Shown here: one piece after another, positions 18,881 to 28,271 of the stretch
Layout: every line of letters starts with the position of its first letter
Position numbering within the stretch: the stretch's first letter is position 1
Assembly: GCA_947499955.1 (NCBI GenBank)
Contig: CANMQI010000016.1
Location: 83,907-147,906 of the forward strand
Reading direction: 5' to 3'
Length of the DNA stretch: 64,000 bases
Source of the DNA: an uncultured Granulosicoccus sp.
GTDB taxonomy: Bacteria; Pseudomonadota; Gammaproteobacteria; Granulosicoccales; Granulosicoccaceae
Notes under the pieces: generated by a model
Told to the model about the DNA's origin: nothing
What the model saw: the letters and a program-made list of their open reading frames with translations, nothing else
Database searches by the model: none
Program-made: the position numbers and the translations under genes

Positions 18881-20707
18881 TCAGGGATCGGCGAACTCCG
18901 GATAACACCAGTGTCGCCAGATTCTGCGCCGGCTTTCCTTCTTTTCCAGACCCTGGGTGTTGGTCTTGAACTTGACGACGAAGATCTCCAGCGTTGCCAG
19001 CTGGGTGTCGCGTGAGCGAGGCTGATTGTTCCAGCTCTTGCACAGATAGCTGCCGAAGGCCTCGCGCACGGCATTGTTGCGATGCCCGTCGACACGGCCC
19101 AGATACTTGCGCCAGCGGTAGCCCTCATACAGGGAATAGAAACGCTCGGGAACCTGCCAGTCCGGCAGACTGGACGTCAGTGGGTACACATCCACCTGCT
19201 CACCATTGCGCAGCTGGCCGGGTATCAGCAGGTAGGAAGATGTGGTCAGAGGGTAGGGCGCAAACATGTCCCAGCGCTGATCGATCCGGAACGCTCTGGC
19301 CAGGTAATTCACATGCTCCGGCATCTGCCCACGCAAGCCCGGCATGCCATAGACATTGAAGGCGGTGACCACATAGAAGAACAGGGCTGCCAGCAAGGAG
19401 CCGATGATGGTGGGCTGCAGCTTGAGCGATCTGAACGGCAGAGCTCGCTCGCTCAGCGTGCCCATCAGTCCACGATTATCGGCCACCCAGCGGTAGATGC
19501 GGTTGCCCAGGCTCATGAATGGCGGGAATGACATGATCCAGGCCAGTATCCGAAACGGCCAGCGCTGCCGGAACAGCAGGACCATGGCGTGCCAGTGAAT
19601 GTGTGGTTTGCCGACAGCATCGGTCACGACCCAGGAGTTCTCCCGTTCCATGATGGCGTGAATCTCGGGGAAATTCTGGGCCTTGAGTATCTTGCAGTCC
19701 TGCGGGAGCAGGAAGCTGCGCAGGATCAGGCAGGTTTTCAGGCAGAACCCGCAATCTTCATCGTAGTAGATGATGATGGCAGATTGCTGCTGGTGTCGCG
19801 CCTGTTGCCGTTTGGTGCTGCGTAGCCAGACCCATGCACTGCCGGGTATCAGCAGGCTGAGTGCCATGAAATCGATCAGTGGAAAGAGTCCGATATGCAG
19901 CATCAGTATGAAGGCTGCGTGCAGGGAGGCCAGCAACAGCAGTCCGACAATCCTCAGGCGTGGCCAGTAGAAGGGGCTCAGTACCAGCAGTGGGCCGATG
20001 AACTCGACCGCCAGTACGTAGAAGGTCGCGGGTTTGAGCAGGAGTGGGTACTGGCTGATCCAGTGACCGATCGGCGTGGCGAAATGTTGCAGGTTGACAG
20101 CGTAGTAGGCTGCATCGAAGCGACTGATCCACGCATCCCCGGTCTTCAGAAATGCGGTGAATGTGTACAGGTACAGAATCTGGAACACGATGGCAATGGT
20201 GGCCACGGAAAAATAAGGTTGTTCCCGAAAGGCGTTGGCTGGCACGGCATTGGGGTTGTCTCTATGAACCGTCTGCAGGGCACTATCGATGGAATAGCGG
20301 GCTCCCAGCGGCAGGAACATGGCCCAGAAACTCATGACCACCAGCAGATTGTCACCGCCTTGCAGCAACAGGCCGTTGCGATTGAGCAGGGAGGCCAGCA
20401 GCACGAAGGAGGCGACGGCGGCCAGTTTGCTGCGATAACCGAACAGCAATGCCAGGGCGAAACCGGCGGCGATCAGAAACAGCAGGACCTGCCACCAGAG
20501 CTCGCCATTGGCTGCGTGTATCGACCAGTGCCACTGATGGGTGATCTTCAACCACTGGTGGCGTGGCAGAACGCCGTCGTCGGTATAGAAGACCGATAGA
20601 TCCAGGCTCCGCAGCGCCAGATCCGCCAGCAGCAAGAGTGCAAGCATGATGCGAAACAGCGCGATGGATCTGAGATCCAGGCTGAATACACGTCTGACGT
20701 AATGCAT
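18881..20707 (-). CDS. HTTM-domain membrane protein fused to a DCC thiol domain
   Basis: 608-residue protein in three parts. Residues about 1-295 form an HTTM (vitamin-K-dependent gamma-carboxylase-like) membrane region with several helices. Residues about 310-420 form a DCC (DUF393) domain with the motif YYDEDCGFCLKTC (314-326), a thioredoxin-like CxxC site expected to face a thiol partner. A further membrane helix (TIIGSLLAALFFYVVTA) and a soluble C-terminal domain of about 130 residues follow, containing RWDMFAPYPLTTSSYL, typical after HTTM domains. The ATG at 20707 is preceded by AGGGA. HTTM and DCC proteins are often neighbours; here they are one chain. The reaction is unknown. Confidence 0.8.
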   Translation of the reverse strand: MHYVRRVFSLDLRSIALFRIMLALLLLADLALRSLDLSVFYTDDGVLPRHQWLKITHQWHWSIHAANGELWWQVLLFLIAAGFALALLFGYRSKLAAVASFVLLASLLNRNGLLLQGGDNLLVVMSFWAMFLPLGARYSIDSALQTVHRDNPNAVPANAFREQPYFSVATIAIVFQILYLYTFTAFLKTGDAWISRFDAAYYAVNLQHFATPIGHWISQYPLLLKPATFYVLAVEFIGPLLVLSPFYWPRLRIVGLLLLASLHAAFILMLHIGLFPLIDFMALSLLIPGSAWVWLRSTKRQQARHQQQSAIIIYYDEDCGFCLKTCLILRSFLLPQDCKILKAQNFPEIHAIMERENSWVVTDAVGKPHIHWHAMVLLFRQRWPFRILAWIMSFPPFMSLGNRIYRWVADNRGLMGTLSERALPFRSLKLQPTIIGSLLAALFFYVVTAFNVYGMPGLRGQMPEHVNYLARAFRIDQRWDMFAPYPLTTSSYLLIPGQLRNGEQVDVYPLTSSLPDWQVPERFYSLYEGYRWRKYLGRVDGHRNNAVREAFGSYLCKSWNNQPRSRDTQLATLEIFVVKFKTNTQGLEKKESRRRIWRHWCYPEFADP

Positions 20708-20754
20708 GGCTTCCCTGTCTCCGGCTTGACTCAAAGGGGTTTGGTGGCAATAGC

Positions 20755-21153
20755 TTACGGGGTATCGATGACCGGCGCCAGCAGGGAAAACTCGACCCAC
20801 TGTGCCTCTGACTCTCCGTCGATATGAAGCAGTGCCCGACTGTGGATGTAGTCGGCGTCCTTGACCGAGGCTTTTCTATTTCGGTAGGGGCCACCCTTGA
20901 TCGCAATCACCAGTCCTGGTGTGAGTGCGGGGAGACGATTGCGCTGCACCTGTTGCTTGCGTGCCTCATTGGTGGCCAGCATGGACAGCAGGGAACGACG
21001 CCGTTGCTCGAGTTCTTCGGCAGAGAATTCCGAGAGGTCGGCCGTCAGATCGATATGCGCGGCGGCCGAATCCTGCTCGTCGGGAGGCAGATCCTTCTGC
21101 ATGGCCTTCCAGAAACTCTGGTCGGCGTCTTGCTTGTTCCCGGGTTTTCTCAT
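20755..21153 (-). CDS. Small unknown protein with KOW-like segment
   Basis: 132-residue charged, soluble protein. The N-terminal half is polar and helical (FSAEELEQRRRSLLSMLATN), the C-terminal half beta-rich with LTPGLVIAIKGGPYRNRKA, which resembles a KOW/SH3-like fold (xxGxxVxVxxGPYxxxxxxV). It lies 47 bases upstream of the HTTM-DCC gene and 18 bases downstream of the ppsA stop, all on the same strand, so it may be read from the ppsA transcript. No recognised function; nucleic-acid binding is only a guess from the KOW resemblance. Confidence 0.6.
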   Translation of the reverse strand: MRKPGNKQDADQSFWKAMQKDLPPDEQDSAAAHIDLTADLSEFSAEELEQRRRSLLSMLATNEARKQQVQRNRLPALTPGLVIAIKGGPYRNRKASVKDADYIHSRALLHIDGESEAQWVEFSLLAPVIDTP

Positions 21154-21171
21154 TGGTGCAACGATAGCACC

Positions 21172-23538
21172 CTAACCAGCCTGCCTGCTTGCAAGGAACT
21201 GCCAGGTTTCCACGATCGTGTCAGGATTCAGTGACACACTCGAAATTCCCTGTTCCATCAGCCACTTCGCCAGGTCGGGATGATCGGAGGGGCCCTGGCC
21301 ACAGATACCGATATACTTGTTCTGGTTATGTGCGGCGCTGATGGCCATCTGCAGCATTTTCTTGACGGCCGGATCCCGCTCGTCGAACAGATGAGCGACC
21401 AGGCCGGAGTCACGGTCAAGGCCCAGAGTCAGCTGAGTCAGGTCGTTGGAACCGATCGAGAAGCCATCGAAACGCGACAGGAATTCCTCGGCAAGGATGG
21501 CGTTGCTCGGCACTTCACACATCATGACCACGCGCAGGCCATTGTCGCCGCGACGCAGGCCGTTCTCGGCCATCAGGGCCAGTACCTGATCGGCTTCCTC
21601 GAGGGTGCGCACGAATGGCACCATGAGTTCGACGTTCTCGAAGCCCATGACCTCGCGCACGTGCTTCAGGGCGCGACATTCGAGCTCGAAGCACTCCGAG
21701 AAGGAAGATGAGAGGTAGCGAGATGCTCCCCGGAATCCGATCATCGGATTTTCCTCCTCGGGCTCGAACAGTGCGCCGCCAACCATGTTGCGGTATTCGT
21801 TCGACTTGAAGTCGGACAGTCGCACGATGACGGGGTGCGGTGCAAAGGCTGCTGCCAGAGTAGCCACACCTTCGGCAATCTTGTTGACGTAGAATTCCAG
21901 TGGATCGGCGTAACCGGCACTGCGTTCGGCAATCTGCTGCTGAACATCTGCCGGCATGGCGTCATGGTGCAACAGCGCCTTGGGGTGAATGCCGATGGTG
22001 TTGCTGATGATGAATTCGAGCCGTGCCAGACCAATGCCACTGTGTGGTAATTGACTGAAGCTGAAGGCACGTTCCGGGTTGCCGACATTCATGGTGAGCT
22101 TGAACGGCAGTTCGGGCAGGTTGTCCAGCTGAGTCTCGGCAATGTCGAAGGTCAGGCTGCCTTCATAGATATAGCCGGTATCGCCTTCGGCGCAGCTGAC
22201 GGTGACTGCATGGCCATGGCTCAGACGGCTGGTGGCATCGTTGCAGCCGACCACCGCAGGGACGCCCAGTTCGCGCGCGATGATGGCGGCGTGACAGGTT
22301 CGTCCACCACGGTTGGTGACGATGGCTGCCGCCCGTTTCATGACGGGCTCCCAGTCGGGATCGGTCATGTCGGTGACCAGTACATCGCCGTCCTGAACGC
22401 TGCCGATATCCGCAATGCTGTCGACGATGCGAACCACACCGGCACCGATTCGCTGGCCGATGCTGCGTCCGCTGGCCAATATGGCAGACTGATGCGAGGC
22501 AAGCTGGTAGCGCGTGATGACATTGCGATTGCTGCGCGACTCAACGGTTTCAGGGCGCGCTTGCAGTATGTACAGCTCACCGTCATTGCCGTCCTTGCCC
22601 CATTCGATATCCATGGGGCGACCGTAGTGCTGTTCGATGGTCACGGCCATGCGAGCCAGCGACTGTACGTCGTCATCGTCGAGTGAAAAACGCATCTGGT
22701 CTGCCAGATCGACATCGACGGTATCCACCGCTGTGCTCTGACCATAGATCATCTTGATGCGCTTGGCACCGCGACTGCGTTTGAGTACGGCAGGTCGGCC
22801 AGCTGCCAGAGTTGGCTTGTGAACGTAGAATTCGTCCGGATTGACCGAGCCTTGTACCACGCATTCGCCCAGTCCCCAGGAGGAGGTGATGAACACGGCA
22901 TCACTGAAGCCGGACTCGGTATCGATGGAGAACATCACGCCGCTGGCGCCGATGTCACTGCGTACCATCCTCTGGATGCCGGCGGACAGAGCAACGTCGG
23001 CGTGGGCAAAGCCCTGGTGCACACGGTAGGAGATGGCACGATCGTTGTACAGCGAGGCAAACACTTCGCGTATGCGGTGCAGGACGTCGTCCAGCGTCTG
23101 CACATTCAGGAAGGTTTCCTGTTGACCGGCGAAGGAGGCTTCGGGAAGATCTTCCGCGGTAGCCGAGGAGCGCACGGCTACAGAGGCCGCACCGCCTGCA
23201 CCCTTGCTGATTTCCGCCCAGCCTTCGCTCACGGCCTCCACCAATCCCGTTGGCAGCGGAGTGTCAATGACCCAGTTGCGAATCATGGCCCCGGTCTCGG
23301 CCAGCGCCTGCATGTCATCGGTGTCGAGCTTGTCCAGGCAGGCGTTGATCCTGTCATCCAGGCCGCTGACCTGCAGATGTTCGCGGAAGGCGTCAGCGGT
23401 AGTGGCAAAGCCATCCGGTACGCTGATGCCCGCATTGGACAGGTTGGAGATCATTTCACCCAGTGAGGCATTCTTGCCGCCTACCACCGGAACGTCGTTC
23501 ATGCCCAGATCTTTGAACCAACGGATGTATCGAGTCAC
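21172..23538 (-). CDS. ppsA: Phosphoenolpyruvate synthase
   Basis: 788-residue enzyme that makes phosphoenolpyruvate, AMP and phosphate from pyruvate and ATP during growth on three-carbon compounds. Domains in order: N-terminal ATP-grasp domain ([12 protein letters not shown] near residue 20), the swivelling phosphohistidine domain with [15 protein letters not shown] near 412, and the C-terminal PEP/pyruvate TIM barrel ending [15 protein letters not shown]. Length equals E. coli PpsA (792). The GTG at 23538 is the start: an AAGGAG SD lies 5 bases upstream and the protein then begins [13 protein letters not shown] long open extension upstream to 24015 is antisense to ppsR and is not part of the gene. 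Divergent from its regulator. Confidence 0.95.
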   Translation of the reverse strand: MTRYIRWFKDLGMNDVPVVGGKNASLGEMISNLSNAGISVPDGFATTADAFREHLQVSGLDDRINACLDKLDTDDMQALAETGAMIRNWVIDTPLPTGLVEAVSEGWAEISKGAGGAASVAVRSSATAEDLPEASFAGQQETFLNVQTLDDVLHRIREVFASLYNDRAISYRVHQGFAHADVALSAGIQRMVRSDIGASGVMFSIDTESGFSDAVFITSSWGLGECVVQGSVNPDEFYVHKPTLAAGRPAVLKRSRGAKRIKMIYGQSTAVDTVDVDLADQMRFSLDDDDVQSLARMAVTIEQHYGRPMDIEWGKDGNDGELYILQARPETVESRSNRNVITRYQLASHQSAILASGRSIGQRIGAGVVRIVDSIADIGSVQDGDVLVTDMTDPDWEPVMKRAAAIVTNRGGRTCHAAIIARELGVPAVVGCNDATSRLSHGHAVTVSCAEGDTGYIYEGSLTFDIAETQLDNLPELPFKLTMNVGNPERAFSFSQLPHSGIGLARLEFIISNTIGIHPKALLHHDAMPADVQQQIAERSAGYADPLEFYVNKIAEGVATLAAAFAPHPVIVRLSDFKSNEYRNMVGGALFEPEEENPMIGFRGASRYLSSSFSECFELECRALKHVREVMGFENVELMVPFVRTLEEADQVLALMAENGLRRGDNGLRVVMMCEVPSNAILAEEFLSRFDGFSIGSNDLTQLTLGLDRDSGLVAHLFDERDPAVKKMLQMAISAAHNQNKYIGICGQGPSDHPDLAKWLMEQGISSVSLNPDTIVETWQFLASRQAG

Positions 23539-23682
23539 TTCAACTCCTTGTTTCAAGACGCTGCCAGCAGCAGCGGTCAGATTCAGGCGCAGCCGGAAGC
23601 TTGCCTGAAAGCCCATCGTGTCGCACAGTGCCGGTATGGTAATGGATTTGCCCATCGCAGATTGCACTGACATACAAAGCTC

Positions 23683-24510
23683 ATGCCCAACACACAGAAA
23701 CGCAATGCCTTTATCGTCTCGGATCGCACCGGGTTGACTGCAGAGGCCATGGCTCACAGTTTGCTGAGTCAGTTCCCCAGTATCGATTTCCACATGGAGA
23801 CCTTCACCTTCGTGGATACCGTTGCAAAGGCCAGAGAGCTGGTGCAACGCTGCGATCTGATCCGCCAGAACACCGGATCGGCACCGTTGGTCTTCCTGAC
23901 CATGGTCAACGACAACCTGCGTGCCGTGTTCGATGAAACCGATCTGGAAGTGTTCGATCTGTTCCGAACCTTCATCGGTCCTATGGAGAAGCAGCTCGGT
24001 GTGAAATCGTCCCATACCATCGGCAAGTCACATGGTGTCACCGATGAGAAGGCCTACACATCGAGAATCGCTGCGGTGCATTTCGCTCTGCAGACCGATG
24101 ACGGGATGGATTTCGACCATTACCGACAGTCGGATCTGATCATTGTCGGGGTGTCCCGCTGCGGCAAGACGCCGACCTCGCTGTATCTGTCCCTGCACTA
24201 CGGCCTGTATGTATCCAACTACCCCTTGACCGATCACGAGCTGGAGCGCAAGGAACTGCCTCAGGCCTTGCAACGCTATACCGACAAGTTGTTCGGTCTG
24301 ACGATCGATCCGTTTCGGTTGCTGCAGATTCGGCAGCAACGCTATCAGGGCTCCACCTACAGCACGGCGGCCACCTGCCAGCGGGAAATCGCACAAGCCG
24401 AAGCCCTGTATCGCTCACATGGCATACCGTGGCTCAACACGACGCGGATGTCGGTTGAGGAAATCGGCGCGATGGTGGTCAATCGTACCAAGGCGCGTAC
24501 GCGAATCTGA
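23683..24510 (+). CDS. ppsR: PEP synthase regulatory protein (bifunctional kinase/pyrophosphorylase)
   Basis: 275-residue DUF299 protein. It inactivates PpsA by ADP-dependent threonine phosphorylation next to the catalytic histidine and reactivates it by phosphate-dependent removal. The family P-loop [19 protein letters not shown] lies near residue 156, and the N-terminal [19 protein letters not shown] is typical. Length matches known PpsR (about 270). It is divergent from ppsA across a 144-bp gap, the usual arrangement in gammaproteobacteria. Confidence 0.95.
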   Translation: MPNTQKRNAFIVSDRTGLTAEAMAHSLLSQFPSIDFHMETFTFVDTVAKARELVQRCDLIRQNTGSAPLVFLTMVNDNLRAVFDETDLEVFDLFRTFIGPMEKQLGVKSSHTIGKSHGVTDEKAYTSRIAAVHFALQTDDGMDFDHYRQSDLIIVGVSRCGKTPTSLYLSLHYGLYVSNYPLTDHELERKELPQALQRYTDKLFGLTIDPFRLLQIRQQRYQGSTYSTAATCQREIAQAEALYRSHGIPWLNTTRMSVEEIGAMVVNRTKARTRI

Positions 24511-24699
24511 CCGCGAGCTCGGGCAAAGCGCTCTGCAGCCGAGACCGGGAGCGTGTAACCGTTGCAAGGTTAGCTCGGCATAAAGTAATTTTCGGTGGTG
24601 CCGCTGGGAGACACAAGTCATGTTTCCAGAGGTTCCTTCGTGCCCATATCGTGCGCAAGGTCGCAGCATCGAAAATTTACCGTTACCTCCCGCAGAGCC

Positions 24700-26022
24700 A
24701 TGCCTGCACGGTACGTCCGTGCCCGGCGACCTCTGGGTCTGGCAGTGTTGCTGGCCGGTCTGCTGGCCCCGGTTCTCACGATGGCCCAATCATCGATCGA
24801 GCCGGCATTGCCCGCGGCAGGTAACACTACCCGTGATGTGCTGCAGCTGGTGGAAGGGGACATCCTGGTCTCTGCGGCCAGCAACAAGACCCGCGCGATG
24901 GCAGTCAACAAGACTTCGCGCCTGTGGCCTGACGGTATCGTGCCGTATCGGCTTGATGACAGTCTGTACGCCAGTGGCGTTGCTGCCGTGAAGGAGGCCG
25001 TGACTTACTGGAATCGGGTCAGTGGTATCACACTGATGCCGCTGGATGAGTGGCCTGCCGGGCAGGCTGTTCCGGCTGATTCGGTTGTTTTCCAGTACGG
25101 TGAAGGCTGTGCGTCCTGGGTCGGCAGGCGTGGCGGAGAACAGGAAATCTGGGTGGCGCCCAACTGCAATGCGGGCAGCATGATGCACGAAATCGGGCAT
25201 CTTCTGGGTCTGGAACACGAGCACACGCGACCCGATCGAGACCAGCATATCGAAATCCACTGGAAGAACATCAGCCCGGACAAACAGCATAATTTCGATG
25301 CCGCGCCTGCGGGCACGAAGCTACTCGGGGATTATGACTACGGATCCATCATGCATTACGGCCCCACGAATTTCTCGGCCAACGGCCAGGCAACCATCAC
25401 ACCTCTGGTAGACACCGGTGATGAGATGGGGCAACGCATTGCACTGAGTGAGGGTGATCTGGCAGCGGTGGCCGAGCTGTATGCCGCCGATCTGTCCATT
25501 GTCACCACATTCGTTACCGAATCCAGCGGCTCTGAACTGAACCTGTATGTCAGCAATGGAGGTCTGCAGGGGGCTCACCTGATCGAGGTCGAGGTACGGT
25601 TCGGTGACGGACGGATGTCGGGTTTCTACGGTGAGGACTGGCAGTGTTCAAGCGTCACAGAGGGTCGTGCCACCTGCCAGATCGCACGTATGGCCGGAGG
25701 CAGCAGTAGTCGACTCTCGCTGCAATTGTCCGGCACCGTATCGGCCGGCGATATCACGGCAAACGTCAGCTCCAAGACACCGGATGATGATCCGGGGAAC
25801 AATGCTGACAGTGCCTCGGAAGAGCCCGCTCAGGGGGCCGCCAATGCACTGGAAGACCCGGCCGTGACCGAGGTCACGACCACGCGGCTGGGTGCGGCCA
25901 GTTGGGTATGGTTTCTCCTGTGCGCTGTTCTACTGCACCGGCTGGCCGGTGAGCGGATCTATCGGCATGCCGGTGATCGGATCGAAGGCCTCAGGCGGTG
26001 GAGCATCGCCGTCAGGGGGTAG
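24700..26022 (+). CDS. Secreted astacin-type zinc metalloprotease (M12A)
   Basis: 440-residue protein with a hydrophobic signal segment (residues about 11-29, PLGLAVLLAGLLAPVLTMAQ) and a catalytic domain carrying the full astacin zinc motif HEIGHLLGLEHEHTRPDRD (His 163, 167, 173) and the Met-turn SIMHYGP near residue 220. The last part has a hydrophobic helix (WVWFLLCAVLLHRLA) and a basic tail, so it may be anchored or sorted at the C-terminus. The ATG at 24700 is chosen by the signal peptide. The end overlaps the convergent STN-like gene by 93 bases. Astacins are rare in bacteria compared with animals; target unknown. Confidence 0.83.
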   Translation: MPARYVRARRPLGLAVLLAGLLAPVLTMAQSSIEPALPAAGNTTRDVLQLVEGDILVSAASNKTRAMAVNKTSRLWPDGIVPYRLDDSLYASGVAAVKEAVTYWNRVSGITLMPLDEWPAGQAVPADSVVFQYGEGCASWVGRRGGEQEIWVAPNCNAGSMMHEIGHLLGLEHEHTRPDRDQHIEIHWKNISPDKQHNFDAAPAGTKLLGDYDYGSIMHYGPTNFSANGQATITPLVDTGDEMGQRIALSEGDLAAVAELYAADLSIVTTFVTESSGSELNLYVSNGGLQGAHLIEVEVRFGDGRMSGFYGEDWQCSSVTEGRATCQIARMAGGSSSRLSLQLSGTVSAGDITANVSSKTPDDDPGNNADSASEEPAQGAANALEDPAVTEVTTTRLGAASWVWFLLCAVLLHRLAGERIYRHAGDRIEGLRRWSIAVRG

Positions 26023-26568
26023 GTCGGAGATCTGCGTTGGCGGTGCATCGACGATCTGCTGAGAGCCATCGGGTGCGTCGGTCGGAATGCCATCGTCGTT
26101 CAACGGTTGTTCATCACTGACGACGATATCGTCGGCAGGAGAGCCGCTTGGCAGGAACTGATCGTCGCCACCACTACTGCCGGAGGCGCCGTCTTCGCCC
26201 ATCATCAACACCACTTCGATGATGGTGCTGTGCGGGTCCTTGTCACTGCGCACCAGCATGTGGTTGGGGCTGAGTTTGGACAAGGCCTTGTCAAGTGGTT
26301 CATCGACGATATCGATATTGACCAGTGCCTCGGTATCCCCCGTCACCACGACGCTGATACCCAGTTCGTCGGTCAGCAGCTGAGCCAGAGCGCTGGCAGA
26401 GGTGTTGCTGGCCTGAACCGAGAGCAGTCCATCCTTTTCGCTGACTTGAACCGATTGCTGGGCGAAGGCTGCGGAGCTCACGGCGAGTGCGAGGCAACAG
26501 GCGGTGACCGTCAGGGCAGCTGTGCGACGCAGCAGTTGAAAGGCAATTGACCGTGACATGTGTGTCAT
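25930..26568 (-). CDS. Exported STN-like (secretin/TonB short N-terminal domain) protein with acidic proline-rich tail
   Basis: 212-residue protein. Signal peptide (residues about 1-37, LTVTACCLALAVSSAAFAQ) is followed by a ~75-residue domain with the STN pattern: VSEKDGLLSVQASNTSASAL, then LGISVVVTGDTEALVNIDIV and DEPLDKALSKL. STN domains occur at the start of secretins and TonB receptors, but no secretin or barrel follows. The rest is acidic, Pro/Asp-rich and ends ITGMPIDPLTGQPVQ. The ATG at 26568 or 26559 may be used. Divergent from the response regulators. A stand-alone periplasmic binding or scaffold role is possible; function unknown. Confidence 0.65.
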   Translation of the reverse strand: MTHMSRSIAFQLLRRTAALTVTACCLALAVSSAAFAQQSVQVSEKDGLLSVQASNTSASALAQLLTDELGISVVVTGDTEALVNIDIVDEPLDKALSKLSPNHMLVRSDKDPHSTIIEVVLMMGEDGASGSSGGDDQFLPSGSPADDIVVSDEQPLNDDGIPTDAPDGSQQIVDAPPTQISDLPPDGDAPPPEAFDPITGMPIDPLTGQPVQ

Positions 26569-26859
26569 CCGAAGTGTTCTGCTGTGAAGTGTAATCGCAT
26601 GCGAAAAACTTGGGATGGCAAAGTGGTAACACGCTCCGTGCTTTTCGGCATTCTGGCGGAGGCAATTGCCGAATTTGCCGACTATTCGATGCTGCGCTGT
26701 TCCAGCGAGCAACGGTTTCCTGATGATCTGCCTGGCACGGGCGGGTTGATCGGCGTGCAAGGCCTGTTTCTCAGGTCGTGTATATATTACAATTCGTGAC
26801 TGGGGGTGGCCTGGTGTCAAGGATACTGCATCCAACACACACGAACCGGAAGCTTGTTC

Positions 26860-28251
26860 ATGCCCTCAAGACCCACTTCGCTGGTACTGGAAGATGACGT
26901 CACTCTTGCACGCGCGTACGAGCGAGTGCTCCAGTCGCTTGGCTATGACGTAACCATCGCTCATCGAGTCGATGCGGCCCGTACACAGATTCGGGACAAG
27001 GCACCCGATCTGATGCTGATCGACATCGATCTGCCAGACGGCAACGGTCTGGATCTGATGGAAGAATTGCGCAACGACACCCGGGGACGCTTCATCGTCA
27101 TCAGTGGCGACAACTCGCAGCGTGCTGCCATCAAGAGTATTCGTAGTCAGGCCGTCGAATTGTTGCTCAAGCCGGTGGATCTGAGCAGTCTGCGAGCCCT
27201 GCTGGATCCTTCTCTGGCCGGAGAGCGTTCGTCGGGTGGTCAGGCGTCGGGCTCCGAGGCATCGGCTGAGAATGACGACAGACCGTCTGCCGGTAACGCC
27301 TCTGCAGGGCTGGTCGGTGCTGCCGGTTTCAAGACCGGGTGGTTTCAGGTGGGTGATCATCACGCATTGAGTGCATTGCGCACCACCATGAGCTTCAGCG
27401 CAGAGCGCAGTCGTGGTCACGCGCTGATCACCGGTGAGCCCGGCGTCGACAAGCCGTCAGTGGCGCGTGCCATCCATCAGCGCGGCAGACGAACCGGGCA
27501 GTGTCTGGTCATCGACTGCGCCGATGAGAGCGGTCCGCTGGGTATGGTACGCATGTTCGGACAGGAAGATCCGCAGACCGGCGAGGTGTTGCACCGCGGT
27601 TACATCGAGCAGGCTGCCGCCGGCACATTGGTGCTGGACCATGTCGAGAAGTTGCCGACCGACATGCAATCACGCATGCTGCCGTTTCTGGAATCCGGCT
27701 CGTTCCGGCGGGTCGATGGCAGTCAGGGTGCCGAGGCCACTCTGTCCGTGATCGGTATCGCGCGTGATACAGGCACCACCGATGTCGATGAGACGTCGCT
27801 GCGTTCCGATTTTCTGTTCCGTCTTGCCCAGACCACGTTGGCAGTGCCAAACCTGCGCCAGTGTCGCGATGACATTCAGGCGATCGCGGACTGGCTGCTG
27901 GCGGAGGCGTGTGAATCTCGGGGCGAGGAACTGAGGTTCTCGGCGGCAAGTCGCGAGCTGATCGCCAATGCCATCTGGAAGCGAAACGTGCGTGAACTGC
28001 GCAGCGTCATCGAGCAGGCTGTAGCGGCAACCGGCAGCGCAGAAGAGGTGCAGATAGAACGGGATCAGGCAGAGGCTGCCAATACGGAGTCCGAGTCGGA
28101 AATAGGGCAATGGGTAGGCACCACTATATGGGAATTCGAACGACAGCTGCTCAATGCAACCCTGTTGCACTTTGACGGCGACAAGGAAAAGACAGCGAAA
28201 ACACTGGGTGTCAGTCTCAAGACGCTGTACAACCGCATGAACGCTTACTGA
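26860..28251 (+). CDS. Response regulator, NtrC-like but with degenerate ATPase motifs
   Basis: 463-residue protein. Receiver domain (residues about 5-115) is intact: acidic pair ED/D at 11-13, phospho-acceptor D55 in LMLIDIDLPDG, S92 in ISGD and K104 in LLKPVD. A Ser/Gly-rich linker follows to about 150. The AAA+ region is decayed: Walker A reads GEPGVDK (192-198, the last glycine lost), the GAFTGA loop is replaced by FGQEDPQTGE (about 234-243), and Walker B is TLVLDH. The C-terminal Fis-type helix-turn-helix is good (KTAKTLGVSLKTLYNRMNAY). It probably acts without sigma-54. It is the first of two adjacent paralogues, 20 bases apart. Confidence 0.85.
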   Translation: MPSRPTSLVLEDDVTLARAYERVLQSLGYDVTIAHRVDAARTQIRDKAPDLMLIDIDLPDGNGLDLMEELRNDTRGRFIVISGDNSQRAAIKSIRSQAVELLLKPVDLSSLRALLDPSLAGERSSGGQASGSEASAENDDRPSAGNASAGLVGAAGFKTGWFQVGDHHALSALRTTMSFSAERSRGHALITGEPGVDKPSVARAIHQRGRRTGQCLVIDCADESGPLGMVRMFGQEDPQTGEVLHRGYIEQAAAGTLVLDHVEKLPTDMQSRMLPFLESGSFRRVDGSQGAEATLSVIGIARDTGTTDVDETSLRSDFLFRLAQTTLAVPNLRQCRDDIQAIADWLLAEACESRGEELRFSAASRELIANAIWKRNVRELRSVIEQAVAATGSAEEVQIERDQAEAANTESESEIGQWVGTTIWEFERQLLNATLLHFDGDKEKTAKTLGVSLKTLYNRMNAY

Positions 28252-28271
28252 AGGCCGATAACCGAATAATC

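Noticed and set aside
23539..24015. Long in-frame extension upstream of ppsA on the minus strand
   Set aside because: It is fully antisense to ppsR, has no PpsA-family sequence, and a GTG with a strong SD at 23538 gives the correct PpsA length.
26560..26799. 79-codon open frame between the STN gene and the first response regulator
   Set aside because: No ribosome binding site and no typical protein-like composition; the region is more likely promoter sequence for the divergent genes.
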